A DNA stretch of 64,000 nucleotides from Rhodoferax sp. GTDB taxonomy: Bacteria; Pseudomonadota; Gammaproteobacteria; Burkholderiales; Burkholderiaceae_C. A model generated the notes under the pieces. That model saw nothing but the letters and a program-made list of their open reading frames with translations, was not told the DNA's origin and did not search any database. Location: NCBI GenBank assembly GCA_024235935.1, contig JACKLL010000010.1:103215-167214 (forward strand). The letters run 5' to 3'. Shown here piece after piece: positions 52,050-60,207 of the stretch (the stretch's first letter is position 1; the number at the start of each line of letters is the position of its first letter). The position numbers were made by a program, and so were the translations under genes.

Positions 52050-53069
52050 GTGAAGCTGCTGCAGGACCTCCAGATCGGGTGCACCGCGGGTGGTGCGACC
52101 CACCACGACACCGACATTCCCGACATTGCCACCAAGGTGCGCATGGTCAAGGACGCCGGCGTCTTCGATTACATCGACCGCAGTCCGCCGGACGAGGAAT
52201 TTCGCGCGCTGCTCAAGGCATCCGAACAATGTGACCTGCCAGTGGCATCGAGCGGCTGGTTCTATACGCTGGGGCGCGACGAGGCGCTATTCGAGCGCAA
52301 TATCCACAAGGCGCGATTGCTGGGCAGCCTGGTACACAACGTGCAGTTGCTGACGCACCATGCGGACGGGCATGTGGTCAGCAACCAGGAGGTTGCCGAC
52401 TTCTACTGCCTGGCCCATGAAATCGGCATGCGCCATGGCGTGCTGCCGTGTTTCGAGGTGCACGTGAACATGTGGTCCGAGCACTTTGGCCGCGTGGCCC
52501 AGGTGGCGGCACTGGTGCAGGCGCGGGGTCTGCCGTTTCACATGACCCTGGACCACAGCCATGTGATCTTCAAGATCGACAACCCGAAGGAGCAGGCCGT
52601 GCAGGACATGAAGACTGACATCGACGCCGGCCGCCTGGTGCTGGACCCGTCGCAGCAGGGCCATGTCTGCGACCTGTGGATCCAGTCCAACTGGGTCCGG
52701 CTGGCGCACGCGCGCGCCGCCGTACCGGCCAACCCGGTCAACACCTGGGCCAGGCACCCCGACGGCAGCGACGGCCGTGGCATCCAGTACCCGTTCGTGC
52801 AACCGGGGCCAGGGGAGTACCTGGCCGCCTGGGAGGCCGAGCGGCTGGAGCCGTGGAAGCAGGTCATGCGGGCGCTGCTGCGCCACCATGCCGCCGATCC
52901 GGCCAGCGCGATCCGCCATATTTCGTGTGAACACATCGTCGCGGTGGACTACGGCGCCGGGCACAAGTACTCGACGTTCGACAACAACGTGGCGTGCGCC
53001 CGCTGGTTGCGAGAGACCTGGGTGCAGGCGCTGGCCGAGTCGGCGCAAGCACCGGTCGCCGCGCATTGA
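52050..53069 (+). CDS. Conserved protein of unknown function, TIM-barrel-like
   Basis: A 339-residue protein that I do not recognise by name. It starts at a GTG with a strong AAGGAGACAGA ribosome-binding site. Short motifs suggest a metal-dependent TIM barrel of the xylose isomerase-like type: GVFDYIDRSPPDEEF, CFEVHVNMWSEHF (E, H), FHMTLDHSHVIFKI (D, H), and a late CEHIVAVDYG. It is just upstream of the FucU-GntR-aldolase genes. A sugar epimerase/isomerase or lyase role is a guess from that context and the fold-like pattern. A weak relative of the TAACATGTCAGT element (AATCATGTCGGTG near 51911) lies upstream. Confidence 0.75.
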   Translation: MKLLQDLQIGCTAGGATHHDTDIPDIATKVRMVKDAGVFDYIDRSPPDEEFRALLKASEQCDLPVASSGWFYTLGRDEALFERNIHKARLLGSLVHNVQLLTHHADGHVVSNQEVADFYCLAHEIGMRHGVLPCFEVHVNMWSEHFGRVAQVAALVQARGLPFHMTLDHSHVIFKIDNPKEQAVQDMKTDIDAGRLVLDPSQQGHVCDLWIQSNWVRLAHARAAVPANPVNTWARHPDGSDGRGIQYPFVQPGPGEYLAAWEAERLEPWKQVMRALLRHHAADPASAIRHISCEHIVAVDYGAGHKYSTFDNNVACARWLRETWVQALAESAQAPVAAH

Positions 53070-53110
53070 CGGACCCTCGCCGGTTCTGATAGCATTGCTA
53101 ACATGTCAGT
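53066..53110 (+). promoter_or_regulatory. Predicted promoter and operator of the FucU-GntR-aldolase genes
   Basis: TTGACG (53066-53071, over the stop codon of the upstream gene) and TAGCAT (53090-53095) are 18 bases apart. The 12-mer TAACATGTCAGT (53099-53110) lies immediately downstream of the -10, where a bound protein would block initiation. The same 12-mer fills the spacer of the dctPQM promoter near 44.7 kb, and both promoters share the -10 TAGCAT. The GntR/FCD regulator two genes downstream is the natural candidate to bind it (inference). Confidence 0.6.
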
Positions 53111-53160
53111 TGCCCCTTCTCTGCAATCCTGCCGCTGCACGGCACGCTGAGCCCTGTCCC

Positions 53161-53586
53161 ATGCTCAAGGGCCTCTCCCCGCTGCTGACCGCCGACCTGC
53201 TGCATGTGCTGGCCAGCATGGGCCATGGCGACGAAATCGTGCTGGCCGATGCCAATTTCCCGGCCACGACCCATGCCCGGCGCCTGGTGTCCATGCCGGG
53301 CGCCGACGCGCCACAGGTGCTCGACGCCGTTCTCAGTGTGTTTCCGCTCGACGATTTCGTGGATCAGTCTGCGCTGACGATGCAGGTGGTGGGCGACGCC
53401 ACCGCCGTACCTGACGCGGTGCGCGACTTCGACGCCACACTGCACCGCCACGGTTGCGGCCCGAGCGCTGCGCTGGAACGCTTCGCTTTCTACGAACGCG
53501 CCGCTGCCGCGTTTGCCATCATCGCCACCGGCGAGCGCCGCACCTACGGCAATATCCTGCTCAAGAAAGGTGTGGTCAGGCTGTGA
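53161..53586 (+). CDS. fucU: RbsD/FucU-family sugar mutarotase
   Basis: A 141-residue protein, the normal length for FucU. The N-terminal LLHVLASMGHGDEIVLADANFP and the C-terminal FYERAAAAFAIIATGERRTYGN are the two family signatures. It interconverts the anomers of L-fucose or a related pyranose so that the dehydrogenase gets the right form. The N-terminal residues are less conserved, and there is no obvious ribosome-binding site at the ATG. It is 91 bases downstream of the unknown TIM-barrel gene and about 100 bases upstream of the GntR start. Confidence 0.93.
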   Translation: MLKGLSPLLTADLLHVLASMGHGDEIVLADANFPATTHARRLVSMPGADAPQVLDAVLSVFPLDDFVDQSALTMQVVGDATAVPDAVRDFDATLHRHGCGPSAALERFAFYERAAAAFAIIATGERRTYGNILLKKGVVRL

Positions 53587-53648
53587 GCGCAGCGCCGTGC
53601 CGCCCCCAAGCAAGCGCGCACCGCAGCCCGCAGGGCGGAGGTCGCCTG

Positions 53649-53693
53649 ATGAGCCGCGGCACCGCAGCCCGCTGGACGGAGGCTCTCGAATGA
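53649..53693 (+). CDS. Possible 14-codon leader peptide before the GntR gene
   Basis: A short frame MSRGTAARWTEALE whose stop codon overlaps the ATG of the regulator (ATGA). It has its own GGCGGAGG ribosome-binding site. The region looks like a tandem near-duplication: GCACCGCAGCCCGC, then a purine-rich GGAGG and an ATGAGC, occur twice about 40 bases apart. It may couple translation of the regulator or be a recent duplication of its start region; nothing proves it is translated. Confidence 0.4.
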   Translation: MSRGTAARWTEALE

Positions 53694-54511
53694 GCCCCCG
53701 CCCGGCAGCTCCGAAAGGGGCGCGCGCCGCAACGCGTACTTCTCAAACGCGCCCGCCTCGCAGGAAGGCTGCTGCGCGCGCGGTGCCGACCGACAGCGTG
53801 GCGCGGGAAGGGGTCAGCCAGCGCGCCCGGGCCTACCAGGGCTTCACGCAGCAGATCCTCAGCGGCGGCATCCGCAGCGGGCAGTTCATCTCGCAGCGCG
53901 AACTGATGACCTTGCTCGACATGCCGCTGGGCGCCGTGCGCGAGATGATTCCGCGGCTCGAGGCCGGCGGTCTGATCAAGACCGTGCCGCAGCGGGGACT
54001 GCAGATCGCCCATGTCGACCTCAAGCTGATCCGCAATGCGTTCCAGGTACGGTCCATGATCGAACATGAGGCGGTGCGCCATTTCGTGCATGTCGCCACG
54101 GACGAGGAACTGGCCCAGATCGAAGCGAGCCACCACGACATCCTGCAGCGTGCTTCGGCCACGGTCACCGACGATCAGTTGCTGGACGACGCGCAGGCCA
54201 TCGACTGGGGCCTGCACGACCGCATGGTCGACGCGCTGGGCAACGAGATCGTCTCCGAGCTGTACCGCGTCAACAGCCTGCGCATCCGCCTGATCAAGCT
54301 GGACAGCAGCGTCATCACGCCGGCACGTCTGATCCCGGCCATGCAGGAGCACCTGAAGTTCATCGCCGCCTTGCGCCAGCGTGACGCAGCGGCCGCCACC
54401 GAATTGCTGGAGGCCCATATCCGCAGCGCGCGGGATCGGGTTCTGGCGGCACCACTCGAGCCGCTTGCGGCCGACGGTGCGCAACCGGTTCCCGCCCATG
54501 GCGGGAGCTGA
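53690..54511 (+). CDS. GntR-family transcriptional regulator with FCD ligand domain
   Basis: A 273-residue DNA-binding protein. After an unusually long basic tail (about 40 residues rich in A, R and P) comes the winged helix (VSQRARAYQGFTQQILSGGIR, then FISQRELMTLLDMPLGAVRE). The FCD domain (about 110-250) has FQVRSMIEHEAVRHF and several histidines for metal and ligand. A sugar acid or keto-acid intermediate is the usual effector. It lies between fucU and a DHDPS-family aldolase and most likely regulates both halves of the sugar pathway through TAACATGTCAGT (inference). The GGAGG-preceded ATG at 53690 is favoured. Confidence 0.92.
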   Translation: MSPRPAAPKGARAATRTSQTRPPRRKAAARAVPTDSVAREGVSQRARAYQGFTQQILSGGIRSGQFISQRELMTLLDMPLGAVREMIPRLEAGGLIKTVPQRGLQIAHVDLKLIRNAFQVRSMIEHEAVRHFVHVATDEELAQIEASHHDILQRASATVTDDQLLDDAQAIDWGLHDRMVDALGNEIVSELYRVNSLRIRLIKLDSSVITPARLIPAMQEHLKFIAALRQRDAAAATELLEAHIRSARDRVLAAPLEPLAADGAQPVPAHGGS

Positions 54512-54539
54512 CTCTCTGACATCACCCGAAGGAATTCCC

Positions 54540-55454
54540 TTGAACCAAGACATGCATGGCCTGTGGCCGGCACTGCTGACGCCCGTGACCCAGGACGGGC
54601 AACTCGATACGCCCCGCATGATTGCCCATGCAAAACACATGCTGGCCAGCGGGTGTGAAGGTGTCACCATCTTCGGCACCACCAGTGAAGGGCCGGCCTT
54701 CACCAATGCGGAGCGCAAAGGTCTTCTGGAAGCCCTGATCGGCAGTGGACTGCGCCCTGACCAGATCGTGGTCACCACCAGTTGCAGCGCCTTGGCCGAT
54801 GCCATCGATCTGGGGCGCCATGCCATCGCCCAGGGCTGCTTTCGGCAGCTTTTCATGCCGCCGTTCTATTTTCGCAATCCGCGGGCGGCAGGCATCATCG
54901 AATCGGTCAGCACCGTCGTGCGCGGCATCGGGGACGACCGGCTGAAGCTCATGCTGTACCACATCCCGGCGCTGAGCAGCGTGGTGTTCAGCCACGCCAG
55001 CATCCAGACCCTGGTCGAGCGCCATCCGGGTATCGTCATTGGCGTCAAGGACAGCAGTGGCGAGCTCGCCCATGGCCTGGCCCTGGCCAAGGCCTTTCCC
55101 GCCTTGTCCATCCTGTCGGGCGCCGAGCAGTATGTCGCCGAGATCATGTGTGCCGGCGGGTCGGGGTCGATCAACGGTCTGGGCAACATCTCGCCGGGTC
55201 TGATGGCGCGCATCATCGCCAGGCCGCAGCAGGTGGATCCGCAGGATGCGAAGCTGGTGCTCGACCTGTTGGCGCTGTTGTCCCTGTGCCCTGGTACCAA
55301 CTTCGTGAATGTCTACAAGACCATGCTCGCCGAGCAGACCGGTGATGCCAGCTGGCTCCACGTGCGCGCGCCCCTGTGCCCGCTGGAGCCACAGGAAGAG
55401 CAGGCGGTGCGCGCCGCCTACCGCGCCATCGGTCCGGCCCTGTCCCGGGTCTGA
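54540..55454 (+). CDS. DHDPS-family aldolase/dehydratase (2-keto-3-deoxy sugar acid aldolase-like)
   Basis: A 304-residue class I aldolase of the dihydrodipicolinate synthase superfamily. The conserved TIFGTTSEGPAFTNAERKGL, YHIPAL (with the active-site Tyr) and GVKDSSGELAHG (Schiff-base Lys) are present. These enzymes cleave or dehydrate 2-keto-3-deoxy acids. In this context a likely substrate is 2-keto-3-deoxy-L-fuconate or a relative, giving pyruvate and a lactaldehyde. A TTG with an AAGGA 7 bases upstream fits better than the later ATG (MHGLW). It is a paralogue, not a copy, of kdgD near 5 kb. Confidence 0.88.
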   Translation: MNQDMHGLWPALLTPVTQDGQLDTPRMIAHAKHMLASGCEGVTIFGTTSEGPAFTNAERKGLLEALIGSGLRPDQIVVTTSCSALADAIDLGRHAIAQGCFRQLFMPPFYFRNPRAAGIIESVSTVVRGIGDDRLKLMLYHIPALSSVVFSHASIQTLVERHPGIVIGVKDSSGELAHGLALAKAFPALSILSGAEQYVAEIMCAGGSGSINGLGNISPGLMARIIARPQQVDPQDAKLVLDLLALLSLCPGTNFVNVYKTMLAEQTGDASWLHVRAPLCPLEPQEEQAVRAAYRAIGPALSRV

Positions 55455-55500
55455 GCGTGGGTGCCTCGCGCGGGCCGGCAAGTACCGGTCTGAAGCGCCG

Positions 55501-56589
55501 CTAGGCCTGGCGCCCTTGTATCCAGCGCCCCGGCAGCGGTAGTCCGGGGAATGGGTCGGCCTGGGCCGGACCGGCCGCGCAGGCGCCGCGCAGCTGCACG
55601 TCGGCGAAGTCCAGCAGGCTCAGCCAGTCCGCCAGAATGTGCGCGTGGCCGCCCTCGCGGAATCGGATCGCGAGCTTGTCGTTTGCGCCCAGCAGGTCGA
55701 AGACACACTGTGCCGCCCGGTGGGACTGCCAGCTGCCTTGCGGGTTGGCCCAGGTGTCACCCAGCGCCTCCGTGGTCAGCAGCGCGCGCGGTGCGACCAT
55801 GGCCTTGAGCAGGTTCTGGTCGAACGGCAGTGCCGACTCCCGGCCGATGAAATCGCGCAGTCCCGGCGCAAACCAATGGCCGTAGGCGCCGACCAGATCG
55901 GCCAGGCTCTCGGCGCCGGTTGCAAGCCAGCGAAAGCTGCCGGCGCCACCTGCGCCGGAGTTGTTGGCGCTGGTGAGCGTGACGCGCGTGTCGGTGGCGC
56001 CTGCCAGCAAGGCGGCCTTGCCTCCGCGTGAATGACCGACGATGGCGATGCCTGCCGGATCGATCCAGTCCAGTGTCAGCAGTGCGTCGACGACCCGGTG
56101 GTAGGCCCAGGCCCAGGCGGCGAGCGTGCCGAACTGTGCCGGCGCCTCGGTCATCGGCAATCCCTGGGTGGGGCCGCCCGGATCGGCGGCCACTTCGACC
56201 CGGTTGAATTCGGCAAAGCCATACCCGCGCGCCAGCACGGCCGCCAGCACGGCGTCGTTCGCATAGTGCCAGCACGCATCACCACTGACCAGCACCGGAA
56301 ACGGACCAGGTCCTTCCGGGATCAGCAACCGCAGCAGAAAGCTCGGCCCATCGTCGGTGGCTACGCGGCAACTGCGCAGGCGTGCACCGGACAGGCTGCG
56401 AACGACGGCGGCATGCAGGAGCAGGCACTGGGTCTGGCGAGGTGCCGGTGGCAATGGGCCGTACACCAGTGGCAGCAGGCGGTCGGCGATTTCCTGGCGC
56501 CGGTGCGACCAGGATGCCGCGTCGATGATCGCCTCTCCGGCCAGGTTGCGCAGCGGATCGGGCAGCTCGCAAAGCGGATTCAACACCAT
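55501..56589 (-). CDS. Alpha/beta hydrolase of the glucuronoyl esterase (CE15)-like family
   Basis: A 362-residue hydrolase. The nucleophile elbow VGHSRGGKAALLAGATDTRV (Ser187) and the following NNSGAGGAGSFRW match CE15 glucuronoyl esterases, which cleave lignin-glucuronoxylan esters. A C-terminal EGGHAHIL (His315) completes the dyad. The usual catalytic glutamate in that second motif (ESG) is replaced by Asn210. An acid in ALLTTEALGDTWANPQG (Glu274 or Asp278) may serve instead, as proposed for some bacterial members. I see no signal peptide, unlike most family members. It is divergent from the sugar ABC operon, with 111 bases between starts. Confidence 0.75.
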   Translation of the reverse strand: MVLNPLCELPDPLRNLAGEAIIDAASWSHRRQEIADRLLPLVYGPLPPAPRQTQCLLLHAAVVRSLSGARLRSCRVATDDGPSFLLRLLIPEGPGPFPVLVSGDACWHYANDAVLAAVLARGYGFAEFNRVEVAADPGGPTQGLPMTEAPAQFGTLAAWAWAYHRVVDALLTLDWIDPAGIAIVGHSRGGKAALLAGATDTRVTLTSANNSGAGGAGSFRWLATGAESLADLVGAYGHWFAPGLRDFIGRESALPFDQNLLKAMVAPRALLTTEALGDTWANPQGSWQSHRAAQCVFDLLGANDKLAIRFREGGHAHILADWLSLLDFADVQLRGACAAGPAQADPFPGLPLPGRWIQGRQA

Positions 56590-56700
56590 GGTGTCAAGCG
56601 GGTCATATAGATGATGGGATCGGTACAAACGCTATGCGGCATTTCGGCTTTTTGACCTAGCATGGCCTCGCTGCAACCCACTCTCGTGAAGGCCCCGATC

Positions 56701-57978
56701 ATGGTAACCCGTATCCCGCATCTCTCCCTGAGCGTCCTCACCGCCGCGCTGCTCACCTTGCCCGCCATCGCGCACAGCGCCGAAATCCGCGTCATGTGTT
56801 ACCAGGACGGCGTCGAGTGTGACGTCGTGGCCGAACAGGCCAAGCGATTCGAGGCGCAGAACGCCGGCACCAAGGTCGTGATCGACGTGGTTCCCTACAA
56901 GAGCATCGTCGAACAGTTGCCCGTGCAACTCGCTGCCGGCCAGGGCCCGGACATCGCCCGTGTCACCGACCTCGGCGGTCTGTCCAAGTTCTACATGGAC
57001 ATCAGTGCGCACGTGAAGGATAAGGCGTACTGGGAGGCCAACTTCGGCGCCACCTTGCCGTGGCTGCGCCCGAGCGCGGGCGACAAGGGCATCTACGGTT
57101 TCATGTCGCAACTGACCATGACCGGGCCCTACGTCAACAAGACATTGTTCGAGCAGGCCAAGGTCGCCATGCCCGGAGCTAAAGCCACCTGGGACGAGTG
57201 GGCGGAAGCGAGCCGCAAGGTCGCCAAGGCCAACCAGCTGCCGGCCGCCATGGCCTGGGACCGTTCGGGCCACCGCTTTGCCGGCCCTGCCATCAGTTAT
57301 GGCGCCAGGATCTTCGATGCCAAGGGCGATCTGGTCATGGACGATGGCTACCGCGCCACGGTCAGCAAGTTCGTCGGCTGGCACAAGGACGGCACCATGC
57401 TGAAGGAAGTATGGGCGGGCTCCGGCGGCTCCAGCTACGCCGACTCGATCGGCGAGTTCAAGAATGCGCGTGTCGCGATGGTGTTGTCCGGGTCCTGGCA
57501 GATCAACCGCTTGCAAAAGGACATCGGCAATGCCTTTGACTGGGTTGCGGTCCCCAACCCCTGCGGCCCTGCCGCCTGTTCCGGCATTCCGGGAGGCGCA
57601 GCCTGGGTTGCGCTCAAGACCAGCAAGTCACCCAAGGAGGTCGGCATGTTCCTGGACTTTCTGGCGCAGGAAGCGAATTACGCAGAGTTCACCAGCAAGA
57701 CCAACAACATTCCGGCCCATGCCGGTCTGGCCAAGAAGGGCGTTGCCTATCCGGGTGCGACGCCACAGGCACAGGCAGCCTTGAAGGTGTTCAGCAGTGG
57801 CGTCGCGAGTCTGTCGCCGGTGGCATACGCGTTTCAGGGCTACAAGTACAACCGCGCCATCATGTTGCCGACCGTCACACGGGTGACGCAGGCCATCGTC
57901 GGCGAGATGAGTGTCGACGAGGCCGACAACAAGATTGCCGCTGATATGGCGGATGCGGTCAAGCAGGCGCAGAAATAG
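56701..57978 (+). CDS. Sugar ABC transporter substrate-binding protein
   Basis: A 425-residue extracellular solute-binding protein (family 1). The signal peptide ends at AIAHSA. The body has AGQGPDIARVTDLGGLSKF, KATWDEWAEASRKVAK and VLSGSWQINRLQK, all typical of MalE-like receptors. It delivers oligosaccharide or sugar to the permeases and ATPase encoded downstream. The ATG chosen (MVTRIPHLS) has GAAGG 9 bases upstream. The GH31 glycosidase gene at the end of the operon suggests an alpha-linked oligosaccharide ligand. Confidence 0.95.
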   Translation: MVTRIPHLSLSVLTAALLTLPAIAHSAEIRVMCYQDGVECDVVAEQAKRFEAQNAGTKVVIDVVPYKSIVEQLPVQLAAGQGPDIARVTDLGGLSKFYMDISAHVKDKAYWEANFGATLPWLRPSAGDKGIYGFMSQLTMTGPYVNKTLFEQAKVAMPGAKATWDEWAEASRKVAKANQLPAAMAWDRSGHRFAGPAISYGARIFDAKGDLVMDDGYRATVSKFVGWHKDGTMLKEVWAGSGGSSYADSIGEFKNARVAMVLSGSWQINRLQKDIGNAFDWVAVPNPCGPAACSGIPGGAAWVALKTSKSPKEVGMFLDFLAQEANYAEFTSKTNNIPAHAGLAKKGVAYPGATPQAQAALKVFSSGVASLSPVAYAFQGYKYNRAIMLPTVTRVTQAIVGEMSVDEADNKIAADMADAVKQAQK

Positions 57979-58093
57979 ACCGACACTCCCGGCAGCCGCG
58001 GGACATCGCGTCTGCCGGTCTTGCGCGCCTGCCCTCCGCCTTGCGGCGCGGCGCCATGGGAGCGCAATCGGGCCTGTGCCGCGGGTGGGATGA

Positions 58094-59107
58094 ATGCCGG
58101 TAGAGAAAGGTCACCTCGTGCCATTGTTGTCGCGCATCGGCAGCCTGTTCTTCAATCTGTTCGAGCCGCTGTTTCGGCTGGCCCAGCAAAGGCTGGGCCT
58201 GTCTCGGCTGGGCTGGTTGTTCGTCGGGCCCAACCTGCTGGTGTTCGGCCTGTTCACCTTCCTGCCGATCGCCATCAACCTGGTGTATGCCACCACGGGC
58301 GGCGTGCAGCTGATGCCGTTCCAGCGCCCTTACACCGGCGCGGAGAACTTCGGCATCCTGCTGGAATGCCGCGACTACTTCGACATCCAGACCTGCCGCA
58401 AGGATGTGTTCTGGCGGGCGATATTCAACACGGTGCAGTTCAGCCTGATTCAGGTGGTGCTGATGGTGCTGCTGTCCCTGGTCACGGCATTGGTGCTCAA
58501 TCGCAAGATCATCGGCCGCGGCTTCTGGCGCGGTGTCTTCTTCTATCCGGTGCTGCTGTCGCCGGTCGTGGTGGCGCTGATCTGGAAATGGCTGCTGCAG
58601 AGTCAGGGTGTGTTCAATGCCGCGCTGGTGGCGGCGGGCGCGCAGCCGGTGGACTGGCTGACCGATGCATCGTGGGCCTTTTTCTGGACGGTCTTCGTGT
58701 CGATCTGGGCGCACATGGGCTTTTACACGCTGATCCTGCTGGCCGGCCTGCAGGCGATCCCGAAGGACATGTACGAGGCTGCGGAAATGGATGGCGCATC
58801 GCCATGGCGCACGCTACGCCGCATCACCTTGCCGCTGCTGATGCCCAATCTGATCGTGGTGCTGGTGCTGGCGATGATTCGCGCGGTACAAATCTTCGAT
58901 GAGGTGTTCGTGCTCACCGGGGGCGGGCCGGGTTCGGCGACCACCTTCATCGTGCAGTTCATCTACCAGACCGGGTTTGCCGAACAGATCCACCTGTATG
59001 GACTGGCGGCCGCGGCCTCGCTGGTGCTGGCACTCGGACTGGTCGTGCTGACGCTGGCGCAATTGCGCCTGACCCGCGCCAGCGATGCCGGCCAGAAGGC
59101 GCGCTGA
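58094..59107 (+). CDS. Sugar ABC transporter permease (MalF type)
   Basis: A 337-residue inner-membrane permease with six or more helices and the EAA loop YEAAEMDGASPWRTLRRITL that docks on the ATPase. The start is the ATG at 58094 (GGTGGGA upstream); a GTG eight codons later with GAGAAAGG is an alternative. It forms the translocation pore with the next gene product. The gap of 115 bases after the binding-protein gene holds no other gene. Confidence 0.94.
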   Translation: MPVEKGHLVPLLSRIGSLFFNLFEPLFRLAQQRLGLSRLGWLFVGPNLLVFGLFTFLPIAINLVYATTGGVQLMPFQRPYTGAENFGILLECRDYFDIQTCRKDVFWRAIFNTVQFSLIQVVLMVLLSLVTALVLNRKIIGRGFWRGVFFYPVLLSPVVVALIWKWLLQSQGVFNAALVAAGAQPVDWLTDASWAFFWTVFVSIWAHMGFYTLILLAGLQAIPKDMYEAAEMDGASPWRTLRRITLPLLMPNLIVVLVLAMIRAVQIFDEVFVLTGGGPGSATTFIVQFIYQTGFAEQIHLYGLAAAASLVLALGLVVLTLAQLRLTRASDAGQKAR

Positions 59108-59117
59108 GACAAGAACC

Positions 59118-60161
59118 ATGACCCGATTCCTGACCCGTACCCGTGGCCGAAACCGGATGGACTGGACCGACTGGCTCAGCTACGGCTACCTGCTGGTCGG
59201 ACTGATCACGATGTTTGCGCCGGTGCTGTGGCTGGTGATGTCGTCGTTCAAGTCCGAAGCCGCCATCAGCCAGTTTCCGCCGACCTTTCTGCCGTACAGC
59301 CAGAAGTCGGTGCAGGTGGCTGGCCATGACAAGCCTTTGCCGCTGTTCCTGACGCGTGACGACAAAGGCGAGCTCCGCACGTTGGCGCAGGTGCGGCGCA
59401 TCGGCATCATGGCGACCATGGTCGATCCGGCGAACCCGCAGGAGCAGATCCGCGTCAACATCAACGACCGCACGCCGGTCAACGAATTGCAGTTCGCGTT
59501 CAGCAACTACACCGAGATCTTCGGCAAGTTCAGCTTTGGCCGCTACCTGTGGAACAGCGTGTTCATCACGGTGGTCGCCACCTTGCTGACGCTGCTGATC
59601 AACTCGATGGCCGCGTTCGCATTGTCCAAGTACCAGTTTCGTGGCCAGAAGGCGGTGTTTCTGCTGATCATCGTCACCTTGATGATTCCGCCCACCATCA
59701 TCCTGGTGCCGGTGTTCCTGGTGATCAACAGCGTGGGTCTGCTCAACAGCCTGTGGGGCGTGATTCTGCCGGCCATTGCCACGCCCACGGGCGTGTTCCT
59801 GCTGCGCCAGTACATGCTGACGATTCCCGACGAATTGATCGAGGCCGCGCGCATGGACCATGCCAGCGAATGGCGGATCTACTGGAAGATCATCCTGCCG
59901 CTGGCTGCGCCCGCGCTGGCGGTGCTGGCGATCTTTTCGGTGATGTGGCGCTGGAACGATTTTCTGCTGCCACTCATCGTCCTGTCACGCTCCGAATTCT
60001 TCACGCTGCAACTGGCGCTCAATGCCTTTCAGGGCGAGCTCAACACCCAGTGGCATTACCTGCTCGCGATGACGGTCATCACGCTGATCCCTATCACGCT
60101 GGTGTTTGCCTTCCTGCAGAAATACATCACCACCGGCATCGCAAGCGCCGGCGTCAAATAG
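59118..60161 (+). CDS. Sugar ABC transporter permease (MalG type)
   Basis: A 347-residue inner-membrane permease. It has a long periplasmic loop after helix 1 and the EAA motif IEAARMDHASEWRIYWKIIL. It begins 10 bases after the MalF-type gene. It completes the heterodimeric pore of the importer. The ATG used (MTRFLTRTRG) fits the family N-terminus; an upstream in-frame start would overlap the previous gene. Confidence 0.94.
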   Translation: MTRFLTRTRGRNRMDWTDWLSYGYLLVGLITMFAPVLWLVMSSFKSEAAISQFPPTFLPYSQKSVQVAGHDKPLPLFLTRDDKGELRTLAQVRRIGIMATMVDPANPQEQIRVNINDRTPVNELQFAFSNYTEIFGKFSFGRYLWNSVFITVVATLLTLLINSMAAFALSKYQFRGQKAVFLLIIVTLMIPPTIILVPVFLVINSVGLLNSLWGVILPAIATPTGVFLLRQYMLTIPDELIEAARMDHASEWRIYWKIILPLAAPALAVLAIFSVMWRWNDFLLPLIVLSRSEFFTLQLALNAFQGELNTQWHYLLAMTVITLIPITLVFAFLQKYITTGIASAGVK

Positions 60162-60207
60162 ATCAGCGGACAACTCCGCCGATCCCCCATACCTTCAGGA
60201 ATTCCGC

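Noticed and set aside
56583..56594. Palindrome ACACCATGGTGT over the start of the CE15-like esterase
   Set aside because: Only 12 bases, over a coding start, not repeated elsewhere in the window; it could be chance.
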